In this document: piece after piece, positions 25,263 through 34,000 of the stretch
Layout: every line of letters starts with the position of its first letter
Numbering within the stretch: position 1 is the stretch's first letter
From: Kitasatospora mediocidica KCTC 9733
GTDB taxonomy: Bacteria; Actinomycetota; Actinomycetes; Streptomycetales; Streptomycetaceae
Direction: 5' to 3'
NCBI RefSeq assembly: GCF_000744225.1
Contig: NZ_JQLN01000006.1
Location: 744,001-808,000, forward strand
DNA: 64,000 nucleotides
Translations under genes and position numbers: made by a program
Notes under the pieces: model-generated
The model's database searches: none
The model's input: only the letters and a program-made list of their open reading frames with translations
Told to the model about the DNA's origin: nothing

Positions 25263-25987
25263 GCCATCGTCTCCGCCCCGGCGGGTGTCCTGGTCGTGCG
25301 TCTGACCGCCGACGCCCCCGGAGCGCTCTCCTTCCGGGCGGGCTTCACGACGCTCCACCAGGACCCGCAGCAGAGCTGCGACCCCGAACGCGGCGGCCTG
25401 TCGATCCACGGCCGCGCGCCGGTGCGGCCGCCAAGCTGCTCGGACCGGCCCGCCGAGCCCTGGACCGCCGCCTGGAGCACAGTGGTGGCGGCACCGGCTG
25501 GAGCCTGGCCTGGGTCGCGGCGCTGGCCGCCCGCCTCGGCGACGGCGTCCTGGCCGGACACGCCGTCGAGCTCCTGCTCGCCACCTCCATCGCCCCCAAC
25601 CTCTTCGACCTGCACCCGCCCCGGCTCTTCCAGATCGACGGCAACTTCGGCATCACCGCCGCGATCGCCGAATTGCTGCTGCAGAGCCACAACGGCGTGC
25701 TGCGCCTGCTGCCCGCACTGCCGCCGTCCTGGCCGGAGGGCGACGTCCGCGGGCTGCGCGCCCGGGGCGGCCTCACCGTCGACCTGAGCCGGCGTCAGGG
25801 GCGACTGACGGGGGCCGACCTGCTGGCCGCCCAGGCGGGCACGGTCGACCTGTGGCTGCCCGAGGACCTGGCGAGCCCGGTGCTCACCGGTGCCGCCGGG
25901 AACACCGTCCCGCTCGCGGCGGTCCCCGGCGACGACCGCCGGTTCCGGCTCCACCTGACCGCCGGTGGTCGCTACCACCTGCGGTGA
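25245..25987 (+). pseudogene. Chimeric remnant: GntR start fused to GH95 alpha-L-fucosidase fragments
   Basis: The GTG at 25245 reads VSLTDQAI (GntR head), then continues in frame into part of a GH95 N-terminal domain (SAPAGVLVVRLTADAPGALS, GGLSIHGRAPVR). From about 25421, in another frame, the C-terminal third of GH95 follows: ARRALDRRLEHSGGG-TGWSLAWVAALA, then NLFDLHPP-RLFQIDGNFGITAAIAELLLQS and the beta-sandwich to a TGA at 25985-25987. The catalytic core between these parts is absent. An active inverting 1,2-alpha-L-fucosidase of about 750 residues once existed here or in an ancestor. At least two deletions and a frameshift are needed to explain it. Confidence 0.75.
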
Positions 25988-26075
25988 ACCCACGGGCCGC
26001 ACGGTGCGTACCACCAGCGGCTGTGCCCATCTCATCCACCCCCCAACCACACCAGTGTGACCCTCTGGAGTTCCG

Positions 26076-26399
26076 ATGTCCTTCACCCCGCCACCGACGA
26101 CGCGTTCGCGAGCCGGGTCGGGCCGCACGCGACCGCCGCCCTGCGGATAGTCGTCGCCCTGCTCTTCAGCTGCCACGGGGGGCCTGGGCACCCGGCCCGC
26201 CGCCCTGCTCCGCTCCGGCTCGATGGCCTACGCCTACTTCTCCGTCCACCAGCAGCACGCCCTGTGGCCGATCGAGAACGGCGGTGAACTGTCGGTCCTG
26301 TTCTGCTGGGTCTTCCTGCTCATCGCGATCAACGGTCCGGGCAGCCTCGCGTTCGACCGGCTGTTGCGGCGCGCCCCGCAGCCCGCCCTGGCGCGGTAG
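26076..26399 (+). pseudogene. DoxX family membrane protein with internal deletion
   Basis: A likely ATG at 26076 (after CTGGAG) begins MSFT; a frame change follows in a C-run, then ATDDAFASRVGPHATAALRI-VVALLFSCHG, the first DoxX helix. At a run of six G near 26177 the frame changes again and resumes at GLGTRPAALLRSGSMAYAYF, WPIENGGELSVLFCWVFLL, ending at TAG 26397-26399. About 35 residues, including the second helix, are missing between CHG and GLGT. The two ends match DoxX quinone-oxidase-like proteins well. Confidence 0.7.
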
Positions 26400-26578
26400 C
26401 CGGCGCTCCGGCGACGGAGGGCCGAGCCGAGCTCCCGGGGAGCCTGTGTCATCCCCAGGAGCCGCAGATGTCACGATGGTGACGCCGAGTGAGTCCGCCC
26501 CCGCCGGGGCGGGCCGCCTGCCCGATCTGCGGGGCCGTCCGCCTCGACCCGGGCCCCTCCGTCGCCGTCCCCCGGGAG

Positions 26579-27841
26579 ATGACCCTGAACACGCTCGCCG
26601 CCGAGGTCCTGTCCGTCACCCTGCTGGTGGTGGTGCTGGTCTGCGCCGTGGCGCGGCCCTGGGGGTGGCCGGAGGCCGTGGTCGCGGTGCCGGCCGCCGC
26701 GCTGGTGGTCGCCACCGGTGCCATCTCGCCGGCCCACGCCGCCGCCGAGGCCGCCCGGCTCGGGCCGGTGATCGGCTTCCTGGCCGCCGTGCTGGTGCTC
26801 GCCGAGCTCTGCGACGGCGAGGGCCTCTTCCACGCCTGCGGGGCGTGGATGGCCCGCAGCGCCGTCGGGCGTCCGCGACGGCTGCTGGTGCAGGTGTTCG
26901 CGGTCGCCTCGGTGATCACGGCGGTGCTGAGTCTGGACGCCACGGTGGTGCTGCTCACTCCGGTGGTCTTCGCGACCGCCGCCCGGCTCGGTGCCCGGCC
27001 CAAGCCGCACCTGTACGCCTGTACCCACCTGTCGAACACCGCGTCACTCCTGTTGCCGGTCTCCAACCTGACCAACCTGCTGGCCTTCGCGGCCAGCGGG
27101 CTCGGCTTCACCCGGTTCGCCGCGCTGATGGCCCTGCCGTGGCTGGTGGCGATCGGCGTCGAGTACGTGGTGCTGCGCCGCTTCTTCGCGGCCGACCTGG
27201 ACGCGGGCGCGCAGGCGCCGGAGGGCGGACCGGCACCGCAGACGCCGCTCTTCGCGCTGCTCACCGTCGCCGGGACGCTGGCGGGCTTCGTCCTCGCCTC
27301 CGCGCTCGGAATCGATCCGGCCTGGGCCGCGCTGGCCGGCGCCCTGACGCTCGCGGTGCGGGGCCTGGCCCGGCGCCGTACCACCGTGGCCGCCATCGGC
27401 CGGGCCGCGGCCGTGCCCTTCCTCGCCTTCGTGCTGGCGCTCGGGATCGTGGTGCGCGCCGTGGTCGACAACGGGCTCGCGTCCGGGCTCGCGCACCTCG
27501 TGCCGCACGGCACCGCACTGCCCGCCCTGCTCGGCACCGCCGCCCTGGCCGCCGTCCTGGCGAACGTCATCAACAACCTGCCCGCCACCCTCGTGCTGCT
27601 GCCGCTCGCCGCCCCCGGCGGACCCGGCGCGGTGCTCGCAGTGCTGCTGGGGGTCAACATCGGTCCCAACCTGACCTACGCCGGATCGCTGGCCACCCTG
27701 CTCTGGCGGCGCATCGTGCGCGAGCACGACACCGATGTCGGGCTCGGCGAGTTCACCCGGCTCGGACTGCTCGTCGTGCCACCGGCCCTGGTGCTGGCTG
27801 TGGTAGCACTGTGGGGATCGCTGCAGATCGTCGGAGGGTGA
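26579..27841 (+). CDS. ArsB/SLC13-like ion transporter (arsenical pump family)
   Basis: 420-residue polytopic membrane protein from the ATG at 26579; a GTG at 26489 would add 30 non-hydrophobic residues. About 10-12 hydrophobic segments are seen. Family landmarks are an early LGPVIGFLAAVLVLAELCDG-EGLF, VLSLDATVVLLTPVV, HLSNTASLLLPVSNLTNLLA, and the second half ANVINNLPATLVLLPLA with NIGPNLTYAGSLATLLW. These are the two inverted repeats of the IT superfamily (ArsB/NhaD/CitM). Arsenite, another anion or Na+/H+ transport cannot be separated by sequence, and no ars genes are nearby. A UspA protein follows 4 bases later. Confidence 0.82.
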   Translation: MTLNTLAAEVLSVTLLVVVLVCAVARPWGWPEAVVAVPAAALVVATGAISPAHAAAEAARLGPVIGFLAAVLVLAELCDGEGLFHACGAWMARSAVGRPRRLLVQVFAVASVITAVLSLDATVVLLTPVVFATAARLGARPKPHLYACTHLSNTASLLLPVSNLTNLLAFAASGLGFTRFAALMALPWLVAIGVEYVVLRRFFAADLDAGAQAPEGGPAPQTPLFALLTVAGTLAGFVLASALGIDPAWAALAGALTLAVRGLARRRTTVAAIGRAAAVPFLAFVLALGIVVRAVVDNGLASGLAHLVPHGTALPALLGTAALAAVLANVINNLPATLVLLPLAAPGGPGAVLAVLLGVNIGPNLTYAGSLATLLWRRIVREHDTDVGLGEFTRLGLLVVPPALVLAVVALWGSLQIVGG

Positions 27842-27845
27842 GGCC

Positions 27846-28361
27846 GTGGCCGTCGTCGTGTGGATCACCGAGGGCACCTGGCCCGCCTGTGTCGAAGCCG
27901 CCCGCGCGCACGCCCCGCAGGGCAGCGAGATCGCCCTGCTGCACGTCACCGGCACCGAGGTGCCCGCTCTGGCGCACGGTGCGTTCGCCGGCCTGCTCGG
28001 GCGCGGCCACCCGAAGGGGCAGCACCCGGCCGCGGGCTGGGGGAGCGACCCGGGCACCCGCCTGGAGGGCCTGGCCGCCGACGCCGCCCGGCAGTTGCTC
28101 CAGGCCGCCGCCGAGATGCTGGGACGGCCGTGCGTCCAGTGGGCGCGGACCGGCCGGATCGAGCGCGAGGTGGTGGCCGCCGCCGGGGGAGCCGAGCTGC
28201 TCGTGCTCGCCCGGGACGGCGACCGCACCCATCTCGGGCCCCACAGCCTCGGCCCCGCAGGGCGCTTCGTGGTCGACCACGCCCCGTGCCCCGTCCTGCT
28301 GGTCTGGCCCGGAGCGGCACCTGTCGGCCCACCCCCGCCGCCACCCGCGCGTCACCTGTAG
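27846..28361 (+). CDS. UspA-like stress protein
   Basis: 171-residue alpha/beta protein: first strand VVVWITEGTWPACVEAARAH, second EIALLHVTGTEVP, then ELLVLARDGD and the terminal FVVDHAPCPVLLVWPG, the usual Usp end. The ATP-binding G-X2-G-X9-G pattern is only partly kept (GDRTHLGPHSLGPAGRFV), and the C terminus has a proline run. The GTG start is 4 bases after the transporter stop, so the two are probably co-transcribed; in streptomycetes short Usp proteins often accompany transporters. Ligand and role are unknown. Confidence 0.72.
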   Translation: MAVVVWITEGTWPACVEAARAHAPQGSEIALLHVTGTEVPALAHGAFAGLLGRGHPKGQHPAAGWGSDPGTRLEGLAADAARQLLQAAAEMLGRPCVQWARTGRIEREVVAAAGGAELLVLARDGDRTHLGPHSLGPAGRFVVDHAPCPVLLVWPGAAPVGPPPPPPARHL

Positions 28362-28401
28362 GGCGGTGACAGCCGCCGCCGATCCGTGTGATCATGCTGC
28401 C

Positions 28402-28767
28402 ATGTCGATCGCCGCAACTACGGTGGTGCTGCTCATCGCCGCGCTGCACGTGTACATCCTGGTCCTGGAGATGTTCCTGTGGACCACGCCGAGGGCCCGG
28501 GCGTCCTTCGGAACCACCGCCGAGTTCGCCACCGCGACGAAGGCGCTGGCGGCCAACCAGGGCCTGTACAACGGGTTCCTCGCCGCCGGTCTGCTGTGGG
28601 GAGCGGTGGCTTCCAACCCGGTCGGCTTCCAGGCGAAGGTGTTCTTCCTGGGCTGCGTGGCGGTGGCCGGCGTGTACGGCGCGGCCACCGCCAGCCGCAG
28701 GATCCTCTTCGTCCAGACCGTTCCGGCGCTGATCGGCCTCGCCCTGGTCCTGGCGGCCCGTTACTGA
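28402..28767 (+). CDS. DUF1304 small membrane protein
   Basis: 121 residues, four hydrophobic helices. Family landmarks are HVYILVLEMFLWTTPRARAS-FGTT near the start and ALAANQGLYNGFLAAGLLWG in the middle. DUF1304 proteins are widespread, of unknown function. The stop (28765-28767) overlaps the end of the convergent lactonase gene by a few bases. Confidence 0.9.
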   Translation: MSIAATTVVLLIAALHVYILVLEMFLWTTPRARASFGTTAEFATATKALAANQGLYNGFLAAGLLWGAVASNPVGFQAKVFFLGCVAVAGVYGAATASRRILFVQTVPALIGLALVLAARY

Positions 28768-29843
28768 CCGACGGGCAGGACCGAGGTGGGCTCGGTGACC
28801 CCCAGGGGCGCTCCGGCTGGGGTCAGGGTCCCGGTGGACGGGTCGCGGTGGAAGGCCGTGAGGGTGTCGGAGCCCTGGTTGGCGCAGAACAGCAGCCGGC
28901 CGTCCGGGCTGAGGGCGATGTCGCGGGGCCAGGCTCCGCCACAGGAGACGGTGTTGAGTAACTCGACGGACGCGCCCTCGTCGTGCACGGCGTGCACGGC
29001 GATCGCGTCGTCACCGCGGTTGGTTGTGTAGAGGAAACGGCCGTCCGACGACAGCCGGACGGCCGCCGCGTCGTTGGTTGTCGGCGCGGTCGGGTCCTGT
29101 CGCGTGGTGAGCTCGGCGGTGGGTTCGAGGGCGCCCCGGAGCGGGTCCCAGGTGCAGACGGTGAGGGTGGACGAGAGCTCGCCCAGGACGTAGACGTGAT
29201 GGTCCGACGGGTGGAACGCGAGGTGCCGGGGGCCGCTGCCGGAGGGCAGCTGGACCACCTGGTGCTCGCTGAGCAGGCCGGTGGCCGGATCGAAGGCGTA
29301 GACGTAGACCCGGTCGGTCCCGAGGTCGGTGCAGAGCAGGAACCGGCCGTCCGGGGAGGGTGCGGCCATGTGGGCGTGCGCCGAGTCACGCAGCTCGCTG
29401 TGGGTCTCCCGGCCCGGATGGCGGATGATCTGCACCGGTCCGTCGGTGCGGACCATCCCGTCGGCGTCGGTGGGGATGACCGAGAGAACGCCGTCGCCGT
29501 AGTGGGCCGCGAAGACGTGGGAACCGCTCGGGTGGACGGCGACATGGCACGGCCCGGCGCCGCCGCTGGCAGCCGTGGCCGACGGGCCCTGGAATCCGGT
29601 GCCGGAGTCGATCCGCAGGGACAGCACCCGTCCGGCCTGCTGTTCCAGCACGGTGTGCAGAACCGCACGCCCAGGGTCGACCGCCGCATAGGACGGACGG
29701 TCGACCGGTAGGGTGCTGACGAGGCTCATGGCGCCCTGGCCGTCGTAGTGAACGGTGCACAGGCCGGCCCCGGGGGCGCGGGCGGGGGCGGCGCTGCCGA
29801 TGATCAACGAGCCGCCGGTCGTCGTGGTCCCGGGGTGGTTCAA
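28761..29843 (-). CDS. Beta-propeller lactonase (6-phosphogluconolactonase/YbhE-like family)
   Basis: 360-residue seven-bladed propeller of the Lactonase family. Repeated blade motifs are visible: CHVAVHPSGSHVFAAHYGDG, MAAPSPDGRFLLCTDLGTDR, PRHLAFHPSDHHVYVLGELS, AAVRLSSDGRFLYTTNRGDD and RDIALSPDGRLLFCANQGSD. The only start that fits is a TTG at 29843 overlapping the fucosidase stop (TTGA), preceded by AGGA; the first 10 residues look unconserved, as if the original start had been lost when the two genes were joined. Downstream of a fucosidase it may act on a sugar lactone such as L-fuconolactone, in parallel with the amidohydrolase; this is inference. Confidence 0.82.
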   Translation of the reverse strand: MNHPGTTTTGGSLIIGSAAPARAPGAGLCTVHYDGQGAMSLVSTLPVDRPSYAAVDPGRAVLHTVLEQQAGRVLSLRIDSGTGFQGPSATAASGGAGPCHVAVHPSGSHVFAAHYGDGVLSVIPTDADGMVRTDGPVQIIRHPGRETHSELRDSAHAHMAAPSPDGRFLLCTDLGTDRVYVYAFDPATGLLSEHQVVQLPSGSGPRHLAFHPSDHHVYVLGELSSTLTVCTWDPLRGALEPTAELTTRQDPTAPTTNDAAAVRLSSDGRFLYTTNRGDDAIAVHAVHDEGASVELLNTVSCGGAWPRDIALSPDGRLLFCANQGSDTLTAFHRDPSTGTLTPAGAPLGVTEPTSVLPVGQ

Positions 29844-31939
29844 GGGGAATCCTGCTCTCTGCTGGCCGGGTTGCCGTCGACGGCGTTGGCCGCCGCCAGC
29901 GAGTCGTTCTCGTCGGGGGAGGAGCTCGCGGGTCGGCCGAGCGCGAGGTCGGCGCCGGAGAGGGACGGGTCGAGGAACGGGCGGTCGTAGACCTCCAGTG
30001 TGCGGATCGAGGCCCAGGTGCTGGAGTCCAGACCGCCGGTGACGGTCACTCGGACGTAGCGGGTCTGGGCGGTGAAGGTCAGGGCCTGGACCTGGGCGGT
30101 GGTGGTGTTCGCGCTCTGGTCGGCGAGGGTCGTCCAGGTGGAGCCGTCGGTGGAGCCGTCGATCCGGAAGCGGTAGGCCTTGGCGGGTTGCTCCCAGGCG
30201 ATCCGCGCTCCGGTGACCGGGTGCACCGAGCCGAGGTCGACCTGGAGCCAGTGGCCGGTGTTGCCGTCGGTCGCGCACCAGCGGGTGGAGGTGTCGCCGT
30301 CCACCGCGTTGGCGGCCAGGTTCCCGTGCGCGATCTCCACGCTGTCGGACGTGGCCGGGCGGCCTTGGGCGATGTCGGTGGGGACCACCGGGCGGTCGAG
30401 CACGATCGCCACGACGGTGTCGTCGGGGTAGCGGGTGCGGTCGATGCCGGTGACGGTGGCGCTGTTCCCGCCGGTCGCACTGAAGGCGAGCGCGCTCTTG
30501 GAGACCACGTCGTACACCGCGGTGACCTTCGCGTCGCCCAGGGACGGTGTGGTGAAGCTGGAGCCGCCGCTGTAGCCGGCCAGCAGGTGCGCGTAGACGG
30601 TCCGGTTGGTGAAGGTGAACCCGTACTGGCCGTCCACCGGGTTCCACGGGCCGCCGCGGGTGCTGTAGAGCGCCTCGTGGTTGGCGCTCATGAAGCCGCC
30701 GAGCTGGCGCAGCACCGCCGCCTGCTTGCTCGGGACGGTGCCGGTCGCGTCCGGGCCGACGTTGACGATCACGCACATGTCGCGGACGAAGGCGTTGACG
30801 AGTACGGCCAGGGCCGAGGAGAAGGACATCGAACTGTTGCTGCCGTTGTACCCCCAGGCGCCGCCCAGGCTGAAGGCCTTCTGGACCAGGCGGCCGGACT
30901 TGATCGGCCCGGTCGACAGGTAGCCCCCCTCCTCGATGTCGTAGTCGCCCACCCACCCCGAACGCGAGTTGGCCGCGGAGTCCGGCTGATGCCGGCGCAC
31001 CAGGCCGGTGAGGCCCAGCGGCTTGCCGGTGCCCGTCTCGTTCTCGCCGTAGGCGGCGTCCACCTGCCAGCCGTTGCCGGAGTCCCGGTACTGCCCGGGC
31101 TCCCAGAAGAACGATCCCTGTGCGTCGGTGCCCTGCTGCGCAAGCCAGCCGCCGTCCCACCAGATGTCCACCGCGCCGTAGTTGGTGACCAGCTCCTTCA
31201 CGGACTGGTACACCTCGTTCTTCATGATCCGGGCGTTCTCGTGGTAGTCGAGGCCGGCCGGGTCGGGGCCCTCGTAGTTCCACGGGTAGAGGCTGTTCGG
31301 CAGCACGCAGTCGGAGGTCAGCGCGGGGCTCGGTGGCTTCGAGCCGGACACGTCGTAGTAGCCGGGGTAGCGCCAGTCGATCGGCGAGTAGTAGAGCCCG
31401 ACCCGCAGACCGGCCGCGCGCACCGCGTTCACGTAGCCCTTGACGAAGTCCGTGCCCGCCGGGAACGGGGTGTCACCGGCGGTCCAGGCGTTGGGGTGCC
31501 CGCTGGGCCACAGGGCGAAGCCCTCGTGATGACGCGTCGTCAGAACCACGTGCCCGGCACCGAGATCACCCGCCAGTTGGGCCCACGCGGTGGGGTCGAA
31601 GGACTGCGACTGGGTGGCGAAGGAAGCGGCCCACTGGGCCCGGTAGGCGGTCGGCTGGACCTTCGAGCTGAACTGGTACCACTCGCCCTGGGCCGCCGCG
31701 GAGTAGACACCCCAGTGGATGAACATGGACAGCTTGTTGTCGCGCATCCACTGGATCTTGCTGTCCGGCTGCTGCCAGACTCCCTGGTCCAACTGCGGGA
31801 CGCGTAACGGGACGAGGGGGAGCGGGTCCCCCTCGACGACCGCGGCTCCGGCCGGCGAACCGACCGCCCCGACGGTGGTGGCGACGGTCGCGACTGCCAG
31901 ACCGGTGAGCACGCTTCTGCGACTGATGGACCGTGACAT
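29840..31939 (-). CDS. Secreted GH29 alpha-L-fucosidase with F5/8-type C (discoidin) domain, C terminus truncated
   Basis: 699 residues. The Tat signal is SRRSVLTGLAV, with cleavage near GAA (about 32). The GH29 barrel has KLSMFIHWGVYSAAAQGEW (69-87), RHHEGFALWP (136-145) and IWWDGGW with D262 as expected nucleophile; the beta-sandwich covers about 410-495. A discoidin carbohydrate-binding domain follows (about 500-650: AANAVDGDTSTRW, GHWLQVDLGSVHPVTGARI, RYVRVTVTGG). A second discoidin domain begins (GRPASSSPDENDSLAAANAV-DG) but is cut after about 25 residues, and the tail REQDSP looks like out-of-frame sequence. The enzyme core is intact. It is followed by the TTGA-coupled lactonase. Confidence 0.93.
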   Translation of the reverse strand: MSRSISRRSVLTGLAVATVATTVGAVGSPAGAAVVEGDPLPLVPLRVPQLDQGVWQQPDSKIQWMRDNKLSMFIHWGVYSAAAQGEWYQFSSKVQPTAYRAQWAASFATQSQSFDPTAWAQLAGDLGAGHVVLTTRHHEGFALWPSGHPNAWTAGDTPFPAGTDFVKGYVNAVRAAGLRVGLYYSPIDWRYPGYYDVSGSKPPSPALTSDCVLPNSLYPWNYEGPDPAGLDYHENARIMKNEVYQSVKELVTNYGAVDIWWDGGWLAQQGTDAQGSFFWEPGQYRDSGNGWQVDAAYGENETGTGKPLGLTGLVRRHQPDSAANSRSGWVGDYDIEEGGYLSTGPIKSGRLVQKAFSLGGAWGYNGSNSSMSFSSALAVLVNAFVRDMCVIVNVGPDATGTVPSKQAAVLRQLGGFMSANHEALYSTRGGPWNPVDGQYGFTFTNRTVYAHLLAGYSGGSSFTTPSLGDAKVTAVYDVVSKSALAFSATGGNSATVTGIDRTRYPDDTVVAIVLDRPVVPTDIAQGRPATSDSVEIAHGNLAANAVDGDTSTRWCATDGNTGHWLQVDLGSVHPVTGARIAWEQPAKAYRFRIDGSTDGSTWTTLADQSANTTTAQVQALTFTAQTRYVRVTVTGGLDSSTWASIRTLEVYDRPFLDPSLSGADLALGRPASSSPDENDSLAAANAVDGNPASREQDSP

Positions 31940-32441
31940 GGAGGCTCCGATCGTCCTGGGACGCTCAGGGGGTGGGGTCTGCGGGTCAGGTACATGTATC
32001 GCGGCCGTTGCGGTGGTGTGTCAAGACGCGTGGCGCCGATTAACCCGATGTTTGGCGGCATGCGCCGTCGCTGACATTACTCTGTAGGCGTCGATTCGAC
32101 GGTCTTCGACAGTGCGTTCCGACGGGAGAATAGCCAGGTGGAACGGCCACTTGTTGCCTGGCTCGCCGATCGATGGAGGGTCGGCCGGAGCTCCGGCGGT
32201 TCGACGTCACCTGGCGGGATGATTCGCGGTGGAACACATACATCGGATCGATCTGACCCGTGCTGATGTCGCCTGGTCTTGACGCGGCTCGGGAAACCGC
32301 GTTTCCTGGGTTGCCGGACGAGGGCGCCCCGCAGGTCCACGCCGTGCTCAGCTGGGGATCCTCGGGAGGCGGGATCGGGGGTGCTCGTACGATAGCCACG
32401 CCGGGTGAACCGTGTGGGTCCTCCGCGAGGCCTCTCCTTCA
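31940..32441. promoter_or_regulatory. Regulatory region upstream of the second fucosidase; no gene seen
   Basis: About 500 bases with no supported gene. A GTACATGTATCGCGG element lies at 31990-32004, and ACATACATCGG at 32236-32246 is the reverse complement of the CCGATGTATGT form of the shared operator core. The long minus-strand frames here continue the sigma gene's frame bias only and show no family features. Confidence 0.45.
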
Positions 32442-33680
32442 CTACCCGGTGCGGGACCGGTCGCGGCGGCGCCGGAGGGCCGCGATCTCGGCGGCGTTGC
32501 CCGTCAGCTCGATGGCCCGGTCGTACGCCGCGCGCGACTCCTCGCCGCGTCCCAGCCTGCGCAGCAGGTCGGCCCGGGTCGCCTGGTAGGCGTGGTAGCC
32601 GGCGAGGGTGTCCGCGAGGCGGTCGACGGCGCCCAGCGCGACCTGCGGCCCGTCGAGTTCGGCGACGGCGACGGCCCGGTTGAGGGCGACGATCGGCGAG
32701 GGGTCCAGGCGCAGGAGCTGGTCGTAGAGGGCGAGGATCTGCCTCCAGTCGGTGGAGCGTGCGTCGTGGGCGGAGGTGTGCACGGCGTTGATCGCCGCGA
32801 GGAGCTGGTAGCGGCCCGGCGCGGCGCCGGCGGCCAGGCGCTCGCGGACCAGGCGGTGGCCCTCGGCGATCAGCGTGCGGTCCCAGGCGGTGCGGTCCTG
32901 TTCGTCCAGGGCGATCAGTTCGCCGCCCGGTGAGAGCCGGGCGGCCCGGCGGGCCTCGATCAGCAGCATCAGCGCCAGCAGCCCGGCCGCCTCGCCGTCC
33001 TGCGGCAGCAGGGCACGGACCAGGCGGGTGAGCCGGATCGCCTCCGCGGTCAGCTCGTTGCGCACCGGGTCGGTGCCGGGACCACTGGCCAAGTACCCCT
33101 CGTTGAAGACCAGGTAGAGAACGGCCAGGACACCCGACACCCGGGCCGGGAGATCGTCGGCGGACGGCAGCCGGTAGGGGATCCGCGCCAGCTTGATCTT
33201 GGCCTTCGCACGGGTGATCCGCCGGCCCATGGCGCTCTCCTGCACCAGGAACGCGCGCGCGATCTCGGCCACGCTCAGACCGGCGACCATGCGCAGGGTC
33301 AGTGCCACCCGGCTCTCCATGGCCAGCGCCGGGTGACAGCAGGTGAAGATCAGCCGCAGCCGCTCGTCGTCGACGGCGCCGAGCGGCTCGCCGGGGCCGT
33401 CGTCGTACAGGAGCTGCGCCTCCTTCTGCTTGCCGCCGCGTTTGTTCTCGCGCCGGATCGAGTCGATCGCCTTGCGGGTGGCGGTGGTGGTCAGCCAGGC
33501 GCCGGGGGCGGGCGGTACGCCGTCGGTGGGCCAGCGCTGGACGGCCGTGGCGAACGCCTCGGCCGCTGCCTCCTCGGCGAGATCGAGGTCGCCGAAGCGC
33601 CTGGTCAGGGCGCCGACCACACGCGCCCACTCCTCACGGTGGGCGCGGGTGATCGCCGCGGGGACATCGACGCTGTTCAC
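32442..33680 (-). CDS. RNA polymerase sigma factor, ECF42-like (sigma plus C-terminal TPR-like domain)
   Basis: 412 residues from a GTG at 33680. Regions 2 and 4 occupy about 1-165 (HREEWARVVGALTRRFGDLD, IDSIRRENKRGGKQKEA, IFTCCHPALAMESRVALTLR, LSVAEIARAFLVQESAMGRR). The long C-terminal extension has the ECF42 hallmarks VLYLVFNEGYLASGPG, RLTRLVRALLPQDGEAAGLL-ALM and a TPR-like tail (LLAAINAVHTSA, YDQLLRLDPSPIVALNRAVA). ECF42 factors lack an anti-sigma factor and are paired with a DGPF/YCII protein, which is encoded directly upstream with a 4-base overlap. Targets are unknown. Confidence 0.93.
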   Translation of the reverse strand: MNSVDVPAAITRAHREEWARVVGALTRRFGDLDLAEEAAAEAFATAVQRWPTDGVPPAPGAWLTTTATRKAIDSIRRENKRGGKQKEAQLLYDDGPGEPLGAVDDERLRLIFTCCHPALAMESRVALTLRMVAGLSVAEIARAFLVQESAMGRRITRAKAKIKLARIPYRLPSADDLPARVSGVLAVLYLVFNEGYLASGPGTDPVRNELTAEAIRLTRLVRALLPQDGEAAGLLALMLLIEARRAARLSPGGELIALDEQDRTAWDRTLIAEGHRLVRERLAAGAAPGRYQLLAAINAVHTSAHDARSTDWRQILALYDQLLRLDPSPIVALNRAVAVAELDGPQVALGAVDRLADTLAGYHAYQATRADLLRRLGRGEESRAAYDRAIELTGNAAEIAALRRRRDRSRTG

Positions 33681-34000
33681 AGGAACGGCCGGACCTCGAT
33701 CTTCCGGTTGCAGGCCTTCGACCCCTCGGTCGCCAGCGCGAGCGCGACATCGAGGTCGGGCGCCTCGATGATCCAGAAGCCGATGAGGTACTCCTTGGAC
33801 TCCACGAAGGGCCCGTCGGTGACCAGCGGCTGCCCGCCGCGGTTGTCGATCACCGTGGCCGTGTCGGGCCCGCCGAGGCCGCCGGCGAAGACCCAGTGGC
33901 CCTCGGCCTGCAGCCGGCTGTTGAACACGTCGATCGCCGCGCCCTCCTCGTCGGTGGCGAGCTCGGTGGAGTTGGTGATCACGGAAACCAGGTACTGCAT
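33677..34000 (-). CDS. YCII-related (DGPF domain) protein, partner of ECF42 sigma factor
   Basis: 107-residue alpha/beta ferredoxin-like-fold protein. The family motif is present as LVTDGPFVESKEYLIGFWII near residue 60. Its last codon overlaps the GTG of the sigma factor gene. DGPF proteins are the conserved genomic neighbours of ECF42 sigma factors and probable members of their regulon; the biochemical role is not established. Confidence 0.9.
   Translation of the reverse strand: MQYLVSVITNSTELATDEEGAAIDVFNSRLQAEGHWVFAGGLGGPDTATVIDNRGGQPLVTDGPFVESKEYLIGFWIIEAPDLDVALALATEGSKACNRKIEVRPFL

Noticed and set aside
32077..33630. A second long frame overlapping the ECF42 sigma gene
   Set aside because: It is the +1 shadow of the sigma gene; only the frame at 32442-33680 has sigma regions and the coupled start.
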